Source of the DNA: Crotalaria pallida
Taxonomy: Eukaryota; Streptophyta; Magnoliopsida; Fabales; Fabaceae
Reading direction: 5' to 3'
Assembly: GCA_037953625.1 (NCBI GenBank)
Contig: CM075650.1
Location: 125,719,706-125,783,705, forward strand
Length of the DNA stretch: 64,000 nucleotides
The position numbers were made by a program, and so were the translations under genes. This document shows positions 23,125 through 35,270 of the stretch, piece after piece (position 1 is the first letter of the stretch; every line of letters begins with the position of its first letter). The notes beneath the pieces were generated by a model. That model was not told the DNA's origin. It was given only the letters and a program-made list of their open reading frames with translations, and ran no database searches.

Positions 23125-26100
23125 TGTGACACCCTTCCAGATTACTCAACTATAATATAGTAATTAAGCCTTTATATTGAATAATATATGGACTTGTGAG
23201 TATTAAGAAAATAACTGAAAGTAAAATTTTCTTTTAAAAGCGGGTGCACAAATCAACACTTGGAATTCTTGGAGAATAAACCCTAAGGCATTACAAAACA
23301 GTTGTATCGAATTCGGCGATTTTTAAAACCTTTTCAAAAGTTGGGTAACATTCATCTTTTGGAATCGTATTTATATCATAGAAAATAACTGAAGCTACCC
23401 TTACTTTAATTGATAAAACTGATACCATCAAATGGTTTTCACAGGCGAACTCTCAAATAGATTAAATCAGAGTAAGCGGAAATTATCGGACTATGCCTTG
23501 GATAGGAATATAAACATAGGTTTTATATATATATGAAAGTCATAAGTACATAGCCCAACATCAGAGTCTCCAAGATCCAAAACATACAAGGCCATAAACA
23601 GATCTACATAGCAGTGTAACCAAAACCCTAGAGTACCCAAAAGTATATTTACAACATATATACATAGCCAAAATATAAACTCCAAGGGTGGTCACGTAGA
23701 TCCGGTAGCATCAGATGTAGTAGTAGTAGTAGTAGCATCAGTCTCCAAGAACAAAGGTAGTAGCATCATCATCATCACAGCAGCAGCAAAGTATCCTCCA
23801 CAGCCTCCACACATCGGATCCTCTGATCCGCATCATACACCATACGCACATACCTAGGGATCATCGTCCCTCCAATCACTCCCAGTAGAATGCATGACAG
23901 GCTCGCTCCCACTCTCGTCCTCCACTGGATCCTCCTCGATCTCATCCGAGGGAGAGTGTACCCTACCACTGGGTACCGGGTCAGGTGATGGTGAAACCCT
24001 GACTGGACTCCTCGGATCAGAAGGGGGAGTCTCCTCGCGGACGACTCTCGAAGTAAAAGGGTGTGAGCGGGTAGGTTGAAAATAAAAACTGTGATATGAG
24101 CGAGCTGGTCGTGTGGGAGGTGGTCCATGGTAAGTATAAAAGAGGGGTACGTGCATAGTGTACATGATGGGAATCCTACATCTACGAGGATGAAACCGGA
24201 CCATCGAGTTGGGGTGGTAGAAGATAACCTCTACCTCTCCCTCGAAGACCGCTCGGTGATCCTCGTAGATCCATATGCCACTAAAAAGTGGCCGGATCTC
24301 GACGCAAGCGATGTAACGTGACATCACCTACAAGGGCATAGGGGTAAGCATTTCTATACACATAATCAATAGAGTATAAATTTGCACAATATGAATATGT
24401 AAATATGCAACAATGAACAACAATCACATTTAGCACTTAGCAGTTATTGAATGCAATTAGGATGCTCATACTTGTTCCATTTATCACACTTAATTCAAAT
24501 GAGTGGCATGATGTATGAATCTAGCTCTCATGCCTATCTCCATCATTCTATGTCACTCTTTGACGTCCATCCCTAACAACCCAGCACTCACCAGTGCGTT
24601 GTATTCCTAGGTATACAACAGTTCGTACATTCACCAAGAATGTACTCGACAAGCTTGGAATCAATGCCACCCGAGCAATGTTATAACGTGCCACCCGAGC
24701 AACGTACCGTCATCCAAACGGCCCATCATCCAAATGGTATAACCGTATCGGCATCCACTCAGCCGACCACGTCAACGACGTGTAATCAAGCAAGCGTATT
24801 GGCACTCCCAGAGGCCCTCCTCATGTTATCAAAACATGATAAACGACTTACCATCCAAACTCCAAATGAATGCATCATTTTTACGATTGAAGGAAATTGA
24901 TTAATATATTACATGCCACCTAGGCACATTCCGTCATCCAAACGGTGTATCCATATTAATCAATTCCTCTTAAGTTCAGATCCCTTGGATTATGGTTATG
25001 AAATCCTTAACCAATTGAGTTAGAATTGAAAATGGTGTTTCTCAGGTTCTGGGTAAATTACTCGAGTATAATTCAGCATACTCGAGTGTTTTTCAACTTT
25101 TCCAGATTACTCGAGTGTACTTAGGGTTACTCGAGTGTTCGTGACTTTCTGAGGATTTGGGTTTCAAATTCAATAAATTACTCGAGTAGTTCATGGGTTA
25201 CTCGAGTGTTCATCATGATTTCCAGGATACTCGAGTCACCCCTGCATTACTCGAGTGGTTTGCCTTAACATGTCCTCAGGTCTTGCTCGATACTCGAGTA
25301 CCAAACACAATACTCGAGTGTTCTTGTTCAAATTACATTGTTTTACAAACGTTTTACTCGAGTACCTGGTCTAATACTCGAGTGTTTCGCAGCAGAAAAC
25401 ACTGAAATCTTAGTTTCAACATACCATTTTCATTTCTACTCATTTCCAGTCCATTCCAAGGATCAACAGAGTTAACATATCATAATTTGAACATGCGACA
25501 ACATTCATTTCATATCAAATAACAGATTTGACAGAGAATCAACCATTAATGCATAAAATACTCAATTTGGCAACTCAATACCTCAAATTTCAAAATAAAC
25601 ATCACACTCATGAAACAATGGTCATTTAAACTTGCATGCATGATTTAGAACTTTCTCAACACAGTTTTAAAGCATGACTTGGTCTCCAAACCAAAGTTCC
25701 TATTCAATCTAAGCCCTTAGAGCCTCTTGGTGGCTCTCTAATGCATTTAATGGAATTTAAACTCTATCTAGTGTACGAAATTTACTTCCCCTTACCTCTC
25801 AGACGTGAATCAAACAGAGAATTCCAAAGAAAAGCTCCACAGCGCCAAAAATCACTTTAAGCACCAACATGCAGAGCAGTTTTGAGTGCACCACCGAAAT
25901 CGAATTGGTTCACCCATGAAATCAAGATAAGAATTGGGGAAAATTAGATTTCTAGACTCTATACAACATAATCTAACTAAAGGAATCGAATTTGAGACTC
26001 AGGGATTCGTGAGCTTACCACAATCAATGATCAAAGTGAGCTCCCAGAACTGATGACAGCAAACAAACCTTGACTTCCCAACTTCGATTCTAACAGCACA

Positions 26101-26703
26101 CTCACTCTCAGCTCACAATCTTTATGTCTATACAAAGCTCGTGATGTGAGCTTTGTATTGGTGTATAATTTGTGATTTGAAACTGAACACAGAGGGAGAA
26201 TCGAAGAATACAATTTCAGAACCCTAACTTGAGCAAGTTTCACAATTCCATCAACAAAGTCTTCAATCTTGTTGATGAAGGGCTTAAATAGACATGGAGG
26301 GTGTTCATGCGTGACGACACGCTACCCAGGGCGTTGGCAAGGTGACGATTTCGTGTCAACGACACGAAATCGTTCATGGTGACTCAGCAAACGCACTAAC
26401 TCGTGCAGTTTGACCCAACATACTCGAGTATTCCAGAAAATACTCGAGTAGTTTGCCCAGTTTTTGAAAAATAATTATTTTATTTACTTTCCTTCTAAAA
26501 TCTTTCCTATATTTGCTTCTAGGTCCCAACCCAGGGACTAATATGCAAAGATACCTATTTCATGCATAAATATATTTATTAAAATAAATTCTAATAATAT
26601 AAACACAGGTTTTAATCAAAGATTAAAAATAGAATTAATTAATTATAATAAACTTTATAATTAATATTCTATTAATCCAGGATTAAAATTTTGGGGTGTT
26701 ACA
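23125..26703 (-). repeat. TK2 right (5') LTR
   Basis: 3579 bp, next to the primer-binding site on the left and to GGATG (26704-26708) on the right. It is almost identical to the left LTR. It carries the LTR ORF (23854-24324), a palindrome cluster (25060-25383) and a U3 pair (26422, 26442). Confidence 0.93.
23854..24324 (-). CDS. LTR-encoded conserved ORF (TK2 right LTR), unknown function
   Basis: Protein identical to the one at 18374-18844. It is full length and lies in the 5' LTR, the one that would be transcribed from the element's own promoter. Confidence 0.5.
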   Translation of the reverse strand: MSRYIACVEIRPLFSGIWIYEDHRAVFEGEVEVIFYHPNSMVRFHPRRCRIPIMYTMHVPLFYTYHGPPPTRPARSYHSFYFQPTRSHPFTSRVVREETPPSDPRSPVRVSPSPDPVPSGRVHSPSDEIEEDPVEDESGSEPVMHSTGSDWRDDDP

Positions 26704-27667
26704 GGATGAAGGAGAAGTCAAAGATGAACTTGATCCGGCTTGGAAAACGGTGAAAGCTCACCCTATTGACAATGTCATAGGAGATCTTTCAAAGGGAGTA
26801 TTAACTCGTAGGTCAATTCAAAATATTTGTCATTTTGTTTCCGTTGTTTCTCAAATCGAACCAAATTCAATTAAGGAAGCAATTATGGATGAACATTGGG
26901 TTATGGCCATGCAAGAAGAACTAAATCAATTTATTAGAAATGATGTTTGGGAATTAGTGCCTATGCCCGATGATCATACCATAATTGGTTTAAAATGGAT
27001 TTATAGAAATAAACTTGATGAATCCGGTTTGATTATAAGAAACAAAGCGAGACTTGTTGCCCAAGGGTACAACCAAGAGGAAGGTGTTGATTATGATGAG
27101 ACCTTTGCTCCGGTTGCACGTCTTGAGGCAATCCGCATCTTGCTTGCCTTTGCATCAATCATGAATTTTACTCTTTATCAAATGGATGTCAAGAGTGCTT
27201 TCTTGAATGGTTTCATAAATGAAGAAGTGTATGTTAAGCAACCACCCGGTTTTGAAAGTCATGAGTTTCTAAACCATGTTTACAAGTTGAAAAAGGCACT
27301 TTATGGATTAAAACAAGCTCCTAGAGCTTGGTATGATCGATTAAGTACCTTTCTATTAGAAAATGGCTTTCAAAGGGGAAAGGTTGATAATACACTATTC
27401 ATCTACAAAACCAAAGAGGACATTTTGTTAGTGCAAATATATGTGGATGATATTATCTTTGGTGCCACTAACATGTCCTTGTGTAGAAAGTTCTCTAATT
27501 TGATGAAAAAGGAATTTGAAATGTCCATGATGGGGGAGCTCAAGTTCTTCCTAGGACTTCAAATCAAGCAAGTCAAGGAGGGGATTTTTGTGCATCAAGA
27601 AAATATTGCAAGGAGCTCCTTGGAAAATTCGGAATGGACAAATGCAAAGAAGCATACACTCCCATGA
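26704..27667 (+). pseudogene. pol: CO1 reverse transcriptase
   Basis: This resumes copia Pol after TK2: NDVWELVPMPDD, RLVAQGYNQEEGVDYDETFAPVA, KSAFLNG, LKQAPRAWYDRL and the catalytic YVDD. A single-base loss near 27600, in an A-rich run, shifts the frame, and the frame then ends at 27667. The rest of Pol continues in the frame from 27634. Confidence 0.9.
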
Positions 27668-28392
27668 GCACAACATGCTACCTAGACAAGGATGACATAG
27701 GTAAACCAGTTGATGTAAGTAAATATAGAGGCATGATAGGTAGTCTTCTATATCTTACCTCATCTAGACCGGATATTATGTTTAGTGTATGCATGTGTGC
27801 CCGTTTTCAAGCTAATCCTAAAGAATCACACCTATCCGCAGTTAAACATATTTTTAAATATCTTAAAGGGACAATTAACACCGGATTATTGTATCCTAGG
27901 GATGCTAGTCTTAGTTTAGTTGGCTATTCGGATTTCGACTTTGCGGGATGCAAGCTTGATCGCAAAAGCACTAGTGGTACTTGCCATTTATTGGGAAGTT
28001 CATTAGTGTCATGGTTTTCTAAAAAGCAAGCTTGTGTTGCTCTTTCCACCGCCGAAGCGGAATATATCGCCGCCAGTAGTTGTTGTGCTCAACTCTTGTG
28101 GATGAAACAACAATTAGCGGATTTTGGTTTAAAATTAGAAAGTGTTCCATTAAAATGCGATAACACAAGTGCCATCAATCTAACTAAGAATCCGGTATAT
28201 CACTCAAGGACTAAACACATTGAAATTAGACATCATTTCCTAAGGGATCATGTTCAAAAGGGTGATTGCACAATTGAATTTGTAAGTACCACAAATCAAT
28301 TAGCGGACATTTTTACAAAACCTTTGCCAAGGGATACCTTCTATCATATAAGAAGGGAACTTGGTATTTTAGAGGAGTCAAGTATAAACTAA
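27634..28392 (+). pseudogene. pol: CO1 RNase H and Pol C-terminus
   Basis: Copia RNase H region: GYSDFDFAGC, KSTSGTCHLLG, STAEAEYIAASSC, CDNTSAINL, and the end ADIFTKPLPRDTFYHIRRELGIL, typical of SIRE-like Pol. The frame is open to its natural stop at 28392; only the upstream frameshift separates it from RT. Confidence 0.9.
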
Positions 28393-28592
28393 TTGATTTG
28401 TGCCATTTGAAAATCACCAAGTATGTCTAAATTTAGTGTGTGATGATACTTGTTTGAAATTACCTTGAGATGTTATGAATTTATGTCTTCAATTGTGTGT
28501 GATTAAGTTTCCTATCTGTTGTTTTCATTAAATGTGGTGAATTTTGTGTTTTATGTTTTAAAACTGTGATTTTCAGCATAACTGATAAAAAC

Positions 28593-28869
28593 ACTCGAGT
28601 GTTTATAAAATCACTCGAGTGATTTTAATTCAAAATTAAATCAGTTTTAATTGAAAAAGTTTTTGAGCATGTCTGATGGAAAATACGCGAGTCTTTTTGA
28701 AAAGACTCGAGTGTTTTCGGCCAACACTTGAGTGAATCCCATTTCACTCGAGTGAACTTCAGATTTCTTAAAATCCATCTTTCGGCCAAGACACGAGTGA
28801 ATTCATTTTCACACGAGTGTTTTTCAGGTTTTCTGAAAAACACGCGAGTGATTTAAAATTCACTCGAGT
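28593..28869. repeat. ACTCGAGT cluster after CO1 pol
   Basis: Ten sites including variants (ACGCGAGT, ACTTGAGT, ACACGAGT). All five pairs start 20 bp apart. It occupies the same place, between pol and the third-ORF leader, as the cluster in CO2. Confidence 0.93.
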
Positions 28870-29592
28870 GAATTCATCAGTTATAGTCTGATGCTGCTGC
28901 GATTTTCTAAACTCAGTTATCAGTCATATTTCAACTCTATTTCATCTTCTAAACTCATTTCTACTCCTATTTCACATCAAATTCAAGTTTTTGAGCATCA
29001 AATTCATCATTCCCTTTCCAAAACCCTAACTCCCCAAAAACCCCAATTTCTCAAAATTTCTTCTAGTTTTTCACTAAATTTTATGCTTTATGACTTTATT
29101 TAGTTATTTTGAGACTTTTGTTAACTTTGTTGGGAGTTGGATGTACCTATTTTCAAACTCATGTTTTATGGTTTGTGTATGGTGGATTAATGATGTTTGT
29201 GCATTAATCATGTTTTCTTCATGGTTTTCATGTTCTTTAAAGTTTTTTTTATTGCTTCATAGTCATATTTTGCTTCTTATTTACTCTTAAGGGACAGTTT
29301 TCTTATTGGTATCCTTCGTTCTCCACCTTTGTTTCCAAAATGTTATATTTTTGATCATGACAAAAAGGGGGAGAAAGGAGATTAAAGAGCAAAGAGCATA
29401 TTTTTTATTTTTTACGCTTTCTTACTTTCACTCTGATGATATATGCTCTTGTTCTGATACCAATGAGCACTTGATTATGATTATTATTGTATTACGTTGT
29501 GCTTGGCATTTTCTGGATTGTACAGGTTAAAAAGGTTCCTAGATTGAGGGGGAGCTCTCAAGTGCTAGAGGTTTAATTATTTTGTCATCATC

Positions 29593-29606
29593 AAAAAGGG
29601 GGAGAT
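29593..29606 (+). other. CO1 polypurine tract
   Basis: AAAAAGGGGGAGAT directly before the 3' LTR; the plus-strand priming site. Confidence 0.85.
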
Positions 29607-31139
29607 TGTAAAATCAAATCTCTGATTAAGGTGGATTAATTTTGATGATGACAATGTAATTAAATTATGGACTTAATTTGAAGAATGCAAGCCCAACAAT
29701 AAAGAAGATCAAGTGCTTAGTTTAATTATTCATTCTCATTTATTCTTATTGTATTTTATTTTATTTATGAGAGTGGGTAGTTTAGGTTTTTATTCTCACA
29801 TAAGGTCAGATAATGATCATGCATGAAAGGTTGAGATTAAAACCAATTAGACTTGAGAAGAGAATTGAAAACAATGTTAGAAAAACTTAATTTTTCCAAC
29901 ATTGAGCAATTCACTCGAGTGATTCTCAATTCACTCGAGTGATTTATGAATTTTCTGTAATATAGCCGTTGGATAAAGTAAAAAGGCAACACTATCAGAG
30001 CTGACCAAAAACACTCGAGTGTTTGCAAAAAGACTCGAGTGATTTAGGTCTGTCAGCAAATTTTTTAAACGTTAGAAGAGGACAAAAAGGTAGAATAACT
30101 TGGTTTTTCCTTCCCTTTTGTCCCCTCACTTATATTCTGAATAGTGGCCATTATCCAAGAGAACAAGCTTACACTCTTTCATTGATTCTCTCTCTCAAGT
30201 GTTAAAATCATTTTCTCTCTCTAAACTCAACCAAGCATTCATCTTTATTATTTGTCTTAGTGAGTTAAGAGAGTGTGCTTCAATTGTAAGAGAATTATTT
30301 GTTGTAAAATTCTCAAACACTCAAACACTTTAGCTTGTTTAGAAAATCTTGGTGAGGTATCCAAGTACTTGGTAAGGTATCCAAGTTCTCAAGTCTTGGG
30401 AGGTTCTCAAGCACAAAGACTAAGAGGATTCTTAGCTTGGTGGGCTCTTGGAGGTTCCAAGGAGCTTAAGAAGAAGGGACTCTTCATCACCAAATCAAGT
30501 TGGGGTAGAAACTTCAAGAGTTTGGTACACTCTTGAAAAGGGTTAGGATTGAGTGAGGATCTCAATTTATCCTTGTAATTTCTAACAATTTGATCACTAG
30601 TAGAAACTCCTAAGTTGATTAGGGGGACTGGATTAGCACTCTAGATTGAGTGTGAACCAGGATAAAATTGGTGTTGTCTTTCTCTTTTATAGCTTTCTTA
30701 GTTTTCAAGTAAAACCAAACCCTAAGTTCTCTAGAAAGGGGCTTTTATAATTCTAGTAGCAATTGGTTGCAATTAACTTGTTTTCAACTTGTTTTAACTT
30801 AGTTTAATTGCCCTCTACTTTGATTTATATCTGCCCTGGATTAGTCTTTAAGAAATTGAATCATTTTGCTAAATTTCTCTGAAACTGCTCCTGTTCTGCA
30901 TAAAACACTCGAGTGTTTTTCAATTCACTCGAGTATTTCGTAGCATTTCACTCGAGTGTTCTTCATTTTCACGCGAGTGTTTTTAAATTCACTCGAGTAA
31001 ATTGTCCAGTTTCATAAAAACAAGCTTTTGATCAATTATCTTTTAATTGCACCGAAAATTAGTCACTGTTGCTTCCATATTACTATTCACCCCCCCCCCC
31101 CCTCTAGTAATTGCTAAGCCCGCTTGTTGGTTTCCAACA
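29607..31139 (+). repeat. CO1 3' LTR
   Basis: 1533 bp, matching the 5' LTR apart from scattered substitutions, a longer C run at 31090-31102, and loss of one 31-bp palindrome unit. It contains palindrome pairs at 29913-30040 and 30907-30998. It ends CCAACA at 31139. Confidence 0.92.
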
Positions 31140-31239
31140 CTTGCTCCCAAAATTCTTTAAGCAATTAATCTACCCATTCTCTACACTATAAACCTATTGA
31201 CTCACTAATTAGGCTTGGAATTAAATTAGGGATGTTACA
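31140..31239 (-). repeat. E fragment, right of CO1
   Basis: It ends GGGATGTTACA (reverse complement TGTAACATCCC), an LTR-like terminus, and continues the E sequence left of CO1. Beyond 31239 the DNA changes character. Confidence 0.5.
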
Positions 31240-32363
31240 TGATACATTTTAAAAATATTAATAAAAGCAAATTCGCATAGATAAATTAATTAAGTATATC
31301 TGATTTTGAAAATAATGAATGTAACACATTTTTTAATAAAATATTATTTTTAATAGTATTCTTAACATGTGTTTTAGGGATACAAATTAAAAAATTTATT
31401 TATTCCCTTTAATAGTAAAAAAGGAAGATAATAAGTAAGAAAAAAATCATGGGACGATTTGGAAGAGTTTTTTGATAGTGTAAGACCCTCGAGTGTGAAA
31501 GTGGCTTGTATAACTCCACATCCGAACTGCCAATTGTTTGTAAGCACTTTCTATAAGATGGTAAGAATCCCAAAACAAATATTCATTCGGTTTGTCGCAT
31601 AATTTAAATCGTTTATCCCTTCTTTTTCTCCCACAGTTGTACTCTCCTCTAAATGATCCCCATCCACAGCATGCTCATTTTCCTTCCTTCAAACCTGCAT
31701 CAAATAAGTAACCACAATTTTAATTATTAAATTTAAAATTAAAAGAGCGACTTCTTTTATTTTCTTTCATTGAAATGCTAGGTAAGTAAGAAAGATTAAT
31801 TAAAATATTGTGCCACGCTTAAGAGAAGCCATAAGATGATGATTCTAATAAGATTCATTTAATCAAACGTCACTTGAAAAAAATCAAATGATTGTTTCCA
31901 TAGAGAATCATAATTCGCTTACCATTTGATCCAACCATCATGGGTATTTTTCTCTAATGCTTGCTAAAGACTTACCATATTTCAGAGGATGGTTCATCAT
32001 TTCAGTGACATCGGCATTAAAATCATAAAGGGAAAATTTAAAGAATATAATAGAAATATCTTTTAATATTTATGTAAATATTTGTGTATTGTATATAAAG
32101 AATATAATAGAAATACATATGCACAAAAGATTTATATTTTGATTTCTTAAAGCAACCTTTATGATTGTTGAAATTAAAGATTGATTTTACGAGTCAGAAT
32201 CAATTTTTTATTAAAAAAAATTTAAAAATAAAACCTTATATTTTAAAAGATTGTTTTTATAAGAAACCCGCAACAATTAAAATTGTGCGCTCAAAAAATG
32301 AATACTAAAATCATACAATATTTATTTCTTGGGGACATAACTTTAGTTGTTGTGGATCTTATA
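31240..32363. other. AT-rich intergenic DNA
   Basis: No coding frame, RNA gene or clear transposon was recognized. It contains runs of A and T and one CCTCGAGTGT at about 31487, probably by chance. Confidence 0.5.
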
Positions 32364-32461
32364 TTTTTTTTTTAATTACAAGGAGGTAATTGGGACTAGA
32401 ACCTAGGACCTGGGGTCTAAACTAACTAAATGTTCCGCAGCTAATCAACTAAGCTGACCCT
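32364..32461 (-). mobile_element. SINE-like tRNA-derived fragment
   Basis: On the minus strand it begins AGGGTCAGCTTAGTTGATTA, which resembles a tRNA-derived A box. It has GGTTCTAGTCCC like a degenerate B box about 50 nt later and ends in an A run (T run on plus, 32364-32373). It is short and no clear target duplication was seen, so a truncated tRNA-like repeat is equally possible. Confidence 0.4.
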
Positions 32462-32619
32462 AAAGAACCACACATATGATTTCTTAAACAATAAAGATTG
32501 TTTTTTTTAAATAAAATTTTATTAAGAAATTAAAAATGTTTGAGAACAAAACCTTCTCATAAAAAAACTAAAAAAAACCCAAACACGATCCACCGAAAGT
32601 ATGAGTTTTATCTAAGAAC

Positions 32620-33618
32620 TAGAGGTATAAGCGGTTTTGGATCAGATCACGAGACCGTTGGGTTGAAACGAACTAAATTGAAAAATGTAATCCGCCCTGT
32701 GATCTCATTATCCAATTCGGTCTCAATATTTCTAGACCATTACCTTATGATTTGGTTCATTTCTCATAATTTTTGAGACCAAGCAAACCGGACCGAATCG
32801 ATTACTCAAGTATTTTAATTTTTTAGCTATCAATAAATAGTGTATTATGTACCAAAAGTACAACAACAAAGTGAAAAACGTTATCTCCTTCACACATCTC
32901 ATCTTCCCTTAGACCCTCACATTCTCTCATTTTAATAAGAGAAGAAAATCTAGCCGTCATCTTTGCATGAGTAATTATTAGGTGGTCCGGGACCACATGG
33001 TCCAAGAGAATCACCACCGTCCATTATTTAATTTTTGAATTTTTTTAATTAAAAAATAAACTATCAACGGTTGAAATGTACCTGGACCACATGGTCCAGG
33101 ACTAACTAATAATTTTCCTCTTTGCATTTCTTCTTCCCCTTAATCGGTCGTTCCTCGTCACCCTCTCTCGCCATCACATCGTTCTCTCCTTCCTCAAGTT
33201 CTTTACTTTACTTTGCTTTGTGTAATTTTTTTCCAATCTCTAAATAAAAATTTTTATTCCTGAGGATCTTTTTTCATCTGAGGAGGTGAACTACTACTAC
33301 TTTAAAAAACTTTAATTCAATGGTATGTTTGATATTCAAAGTTCTTTGCTTTTCTGTTTTTCATTCTTGTCCTTTATATTTCTAACCCGGTTCTGCTACT
33401 TGGACTTTGCTATTTGCTTTCTCGGTATGCTTTAAGTGTGTATTTTTTTTAAAGTAAATGTGTAAAATATGCGGAATCGGGGCAAATCAAACCATGTTCG
33501 ATTCGGTCCGGTTCGATTTTTTATATAAAATACATCAAAATCAAACTATACCGAATCATGTTAAGTTAATTGGTCTAGTCTATAATATCCGTCAAAAACT
33601 ATACCGTTACACCCCCTA
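32620..33618. mobile_element. hAT-like non-autonomous element
   Basis: The ends are imperfect inverted repeats: TAGAGGTATAAGCGG on the left, and on the right the reverse complement of TAGGGGGTGTAACGG. The flanking 8 bp, CTAAGAAC (32612-32619) and CTATGAAT (33619-33626), match at six of eight positions, as expected for an old hAT insertion. Subterminal parts carry CGGTCCGG-type motifs. The middle (about 32870-33340) is CT-rich, gene-leader-like sequence. No transposase. Confidence 0.5.
32969..33118. mobile_element. Mutator-like MITE nested in the hAT-like element
   Basis: 150 bp with inverted ends (GAGTAATTATTAGGTGGTCC against the complement of the right end, GGAAAATTATTAGTTAGTCC). An inner near-palindrome GGACCACATGGTCC occurs at both ends. 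It is flanked by a perfect 9-bp direct repeat, TCTTTGCAT, at 32960-32968 and 33119-33127. Nine bases is the usual Mutator target duplication. Confidence 0.7.
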
Positions 33619-33626
33619 CTATGAAT

Positions 33627-34823
33627 CCCATGTTACAAGCTGACCAAGCTTCAACATATGAAAGTATCTATTATACTTTCATATCTGTTGTAAGAAAAAA
33701 TCACTAACTTCACATTTGATTATATTGGGAATAAAGAGTTGATTATGTTTTTTTTTATATTCTAGACAAACATATGTATATATTTTTTTCTTCTTAGATT
33801 AGTGGGAGTAAGCAATAATTGTGTCAAAAGTGTTACTCCCTCCTTTCCTTAATTTTTGGCCTTTTGGCTTTTTTCTTTTAAAATTTCATAACTTTTGTCT
33901 TTTACAATTTCAATGTATTTTTTTTTCTTCCAATTTTAGTCTTTTATTCAATTTTTTTCTCCTCATTAATTTTATTTTTATCTTATCTCTTTCATCCCTA
34001 AACTACTTTACATTAATTAATGAATACACTTCTTAATAAAAATTAAATACTATCATAATTTTTAATAAGAATTAAATAGACATTTTAGACAAAACATATA
34101 TTAAATTTACGATAATCGACATTTTCTTATTACGTGTGCAACGAGTGTGTTTGGTATGACAAGCTTATAGCTTATCTAGTAGCTTTTAACTTATTGATTT
34201 GGTCAATAAGCTACTAGAGCTGTTTGGTGAACAAAAAATAAAAGAAGCTTATAGCTTTCAAAAAGGAAGCTTATAGCTTTTGATGAAAGCTAACTTTTAG
34301 AAAGTTACATCAGGTAGGTTTGAGAAAAAAAAAGAGTTTTCAATAAATCATATCTATATTTTACCCTTTTTTTTTATTAAATTATATTATTATTTATTCT
34401 AGCCCAAATTAATATTACCCCCAAATTTTTTTACTTTTTTCCCTCAAACCGAAAAACCTAGAATCCTTCTATATATTCAACATCTGTACGCACCACACTA
34501 AAACCACTCATAAAGAAATCCTATATTTAACTATTGATTTAGGAGACATAAAGGTATGTGATATTTATTTCAACATTGATCATCAAATTTCTCTTTCACT
34601 TTTTTGTTATCGTCAATTTTTTTTTTGATTTTGTGAATTTGGTTCAGATTGAATTTGTGTGATTTTGTGATGGCGGTGTGTCTAATCAATAGGCTAAAAG
34701 TTTTGTCCTTCTTTCGTGTCATTGTTAATAAAGATACCGTGGCATTTTTATAAAAATAATAAAAATGTTTAAAGTGCAGTATTACTTAGTAATAATTATT
34801 ATGAATGTTATAATTTTTTTTTA
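33627..34823. other. AT-rich DNA with a possible transposon fragment
   Basis: Mostly T- and A-rich. At about 34140-34310 the words AAGCTTATAGCTT and TAGTAGCTT recur beside TGTTTGG, a pattern common in degenerate hAT-like repeats of plants, but no pair of ends or target duplication could be fixed. No gene was seen. Confidence 0.35.
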
Positions 34824-35270
34824 GAGTTAATAGTCACATAGTCCCCGAAAGATACCTGTGGAATCAGTTAGGTCCCTGAAAGATTTGTGGAACCTCTTAA
34901 ACCCCTAAAAGTTCATTTTGATGTCACATTAGTCCCTCCCATTCAATTTCGTCAGGATGGACCTGATGTAATTCTACGTGGCACGTTAAATGCTTTGTCG
35001 GCCCAAATGCGATGTTGGAATGTTAAGAATGTGTCACCTTTGGGCCAACAAAGCATTTAATGTGTCACATAGGATTCCGTTAGGTCCCTCATGGGGGGAC
35101 TAATAATGTGATGCCAAATTGATCTTTGGGGGTTTAAGAGATTCCACAAATCTTTCAGGGACCTAACTGATTCCAAAATGATCTTTGGGGGTTTAAGAGA
35201 TTCCACTAATCTTACAGGGACCTAACTGATTTCACAGGTATCTTTCGGGGACCTATGTGACTATTAACTC
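34824..35270. mobile_element. Large-TIR MITE, about 447 bp
   Basis: Long inverted repeats: GAGTTAATAGTCACATAG on the left, and CTATGTGACTATTAACTC on the right; the similarity extends through ATACCTGTGG/CACAGGTATC and TCAGTTAGGTCCCTG. Both flanks are T runs ending in A, so the target duplication (possibly 8-9 bp) is ambiguous. The right half holds a local direct duplication of about 65 bp (GATCTTTGGGGGTTTAAGAG twice). No transposase. Confidence 0.65.

Larger units (their letters stand above)
17645..26703 (-). mobile_element. TK2, rearranged Ty3/gypsy Tekay element inside CO1
   Basis: From left to right: LTR (17645-21223), 485 bp of CO1 RT sequence (21224-21708), gypsy gag fragment (21709-22834), leader with primer-binding site, LTR (23125-26703). 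Both LTRs are 3579 bp. GGATG flanks the outside of both LTRs and also follows the left one. Protease, RT, RNase H and integrase are absent. The stretch 17645-21708 repeats 23125-27188 at an offset of exactly 5480 bp. I noticed only three base differences in those 4064 bp (17874, 17934 and 20863 against their partners). Confidence 0.9.
28393..29606 (+). other. CO1 post-pol region without envelope-like ORF
   Basis: After pol come a palindrome cluster (28593-28869) and then a CT- and A-rich stretch (about 28970-29080) resembling the untranslated leader before the CO2 third ORF (AAAACCCTAAC context). The third ORF itself is missing. A polypurine-like AAAAAGGGGGAGAAAGG at about 29362 and the true tract at 29593-29606 follow. 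Confidence 0.75.

Noticed and set aside
32364..32461. Functional tRNA gene
   Set aside because: Only A- and B-box-like segments are present; no cloverleaf with a paired acceptor stem could be drawn, and it ends in a homopolymer tail.
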